DNA of 41,419 nt from Planctomycetota bacterium. GTDB lineage: Bacteria > Planctomycetota > UBA1135 > UBA2386. The translations under genes were made by a program, and so were the position numbers. Shown piece by piece: positions 41,015 to 41,419 of this stretch; within the stretch, counting starts at the first letter, position 1, and each line of letters starts with the position of its first letter. The notes beneath the pieces are model-generated. The model was not told the DNA's origin, made no database searches, and saw nothing but the letters and a program-made list of their open reading frames with translations. The DNA is taken from NCBI GenBank assembly GCA_020425925.1, contig JAGQRB010000772.1, positions 1 to 41,419 of the forward strand, written 5' to 3'.

Positions 41015-41419
41015 ATGGAGTTCCGACCACCGCGCTGTCCCTATGTCGAGTGTTCCCAGCACACGGCGCCGCGTCCGCGGTTCTGGACGCGGCACGGTTC
41101 CTACCACCCCCGGTGTCGGCGACGGCCGGTGCCGCGGTTCCGCTGCCGGTTCTGCGATCGCACGTTCGCCCGGCAGACGTTCCGGCATGACTACCGCGAC
41201 CGCCGCCCGGATCGGAACACCAAGCTGTTCGCCGCCCTCGTCAGCAGCACGGGTCTGCGCCAGGCGGCTCGGCAGCTCGGGCTGGGGGTCGGCGCCGTGC
41301 AGCGCAAGTTTCGCAAGCTGGCCCGAACGTGCCGATGGCTGCATCGCAACCTCTGCCGTGAACTGCCTGCCGACCGCACCTTCGTGCTCGATGAAGATGA
41401 GACGTTCGAGAAGGCATCG
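41015..41419 (+). CDS. Zinc-ribbon transposase-like protein (3' end beyond the window)
   Basis: 135 codons from the ATG at 41015, preceded by GAGGTG with a 4-nt spacer and open to the last base. The N-terminus is a zinc ribbon (Cys8, Cys13, Cys44, Cys47 in FRCRFCDRTF) followed by ARQTFRHDYRDRRP. A helix-turn-helix comes next (about 71-103, LRQAARQLGLGVGAVQRKFR), and then the opening of a DDE-like core, FVLDEDETFE (Asp126). This order matches N-terminal parts of IS1- or IS1595-like transposases and related planctomycete proteins, though domesticated versions are possible. The DDE domain and right end lie outside, so completeness and terminal repeats cannot be judged. The gene is divergent from the neighbouring Ig/GATase-like gene. 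Confidence 0.7.
   Translation, partial: MEFRPPRCPYVECSQHTAPRPRFWTRHGSYHPRCRRRPVPRFRCRFCDRTFARQTFRHDYRDRRPDRNTKLFAALVSSTGLRQAARQLGLGVGAVQRKFRKLARTCRWLHRNLCRELPADRTFVLDEDETFEKAS

Overview
This is a high-GC window from what is most likely an uncultured or poorly characterised Planctomycetota bacterium. Three things point there: a Ser/Thr kinase with DWG in place of DFG and a C-terminal tetratricopeptide-type region, paired with an ECF sigma factor; a large density of exported beta-propeller, FG-GAP and beta-helix proteins; and a recurring C-terminal module (FGxGCPG or GC near its start, NDPGL..Q later) that I associate with planctomycete secretomes. The assignment is inference, because no rRNA or marker gene is present. 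Long open frames occur on both strands because of GC content; 25 genes are called here, 23 complete and 2 cut by the window edges. No tRNA, rRNA, CRISPR array or prophage was seen, and no gene-free gap exceeds 300 bases.

Layout. Positions 2-16740 hold mostly minus-strand genes for exported proteins: a partial protein with the C-terminal module (2-505, plus), a WDGxxW-repeat protein, a kelch/TWEWDG-repeat protein, an ELWxxDGT-repeat protein, one cytoplasmic methyltransferase-like enzyme, two more exported proteins, a GH33-type sialidase, a beta-helix protein and a small exported protein. A second copy of the family encoded at 11252-13558 lies in opposite orientation at 16953-19274. Positions 19343-22387 carry the kinase and ECF sigma factor, the only clear regulators. 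Positions 22399-30606 carry a triple-repeat exported protein, an amidohydrolase, a serine beta-lactamase-fold protein, a Reg_prop propeller and an FG-GAP protein. Between the last two is a 158-nt imperfect inverted repeat that looks like a structured RNA.

The most interesting locus is 30742-34152 (minus), a tightly coupled three-gene operon: an ABC ATPase with an extra N-terminal helical domain, a membrane permease with a large extracytoplasmic loop, and a TIR-domain protein. The N-terminal domains of the ATPase and the TIR protein resemble each other and the effector-associated domain EAD11. I read it as a transporter-like sensor coupled by homotypic EAD contact to a TIR effector, a candidate undescribed conflict or immunity system.

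Positions 34260-40715 return to exported proteins (BNR/VPS10-like lipoprotein, FG-GAP protein, GATase-like plus Ig protein). A transposase-like gene with a zinc ribbon runs off the right edge.

Expression signals fall into two groups. Several genes without a Shine-Dalgarno sequence have a TANNATCC box 6-14 nt before the ATG, suggesting leaderless or very short-leader transcripts; others have good GGAG-type sites. Compact GC hairpins without T-tracts sit between many genes and may be the local terminators.
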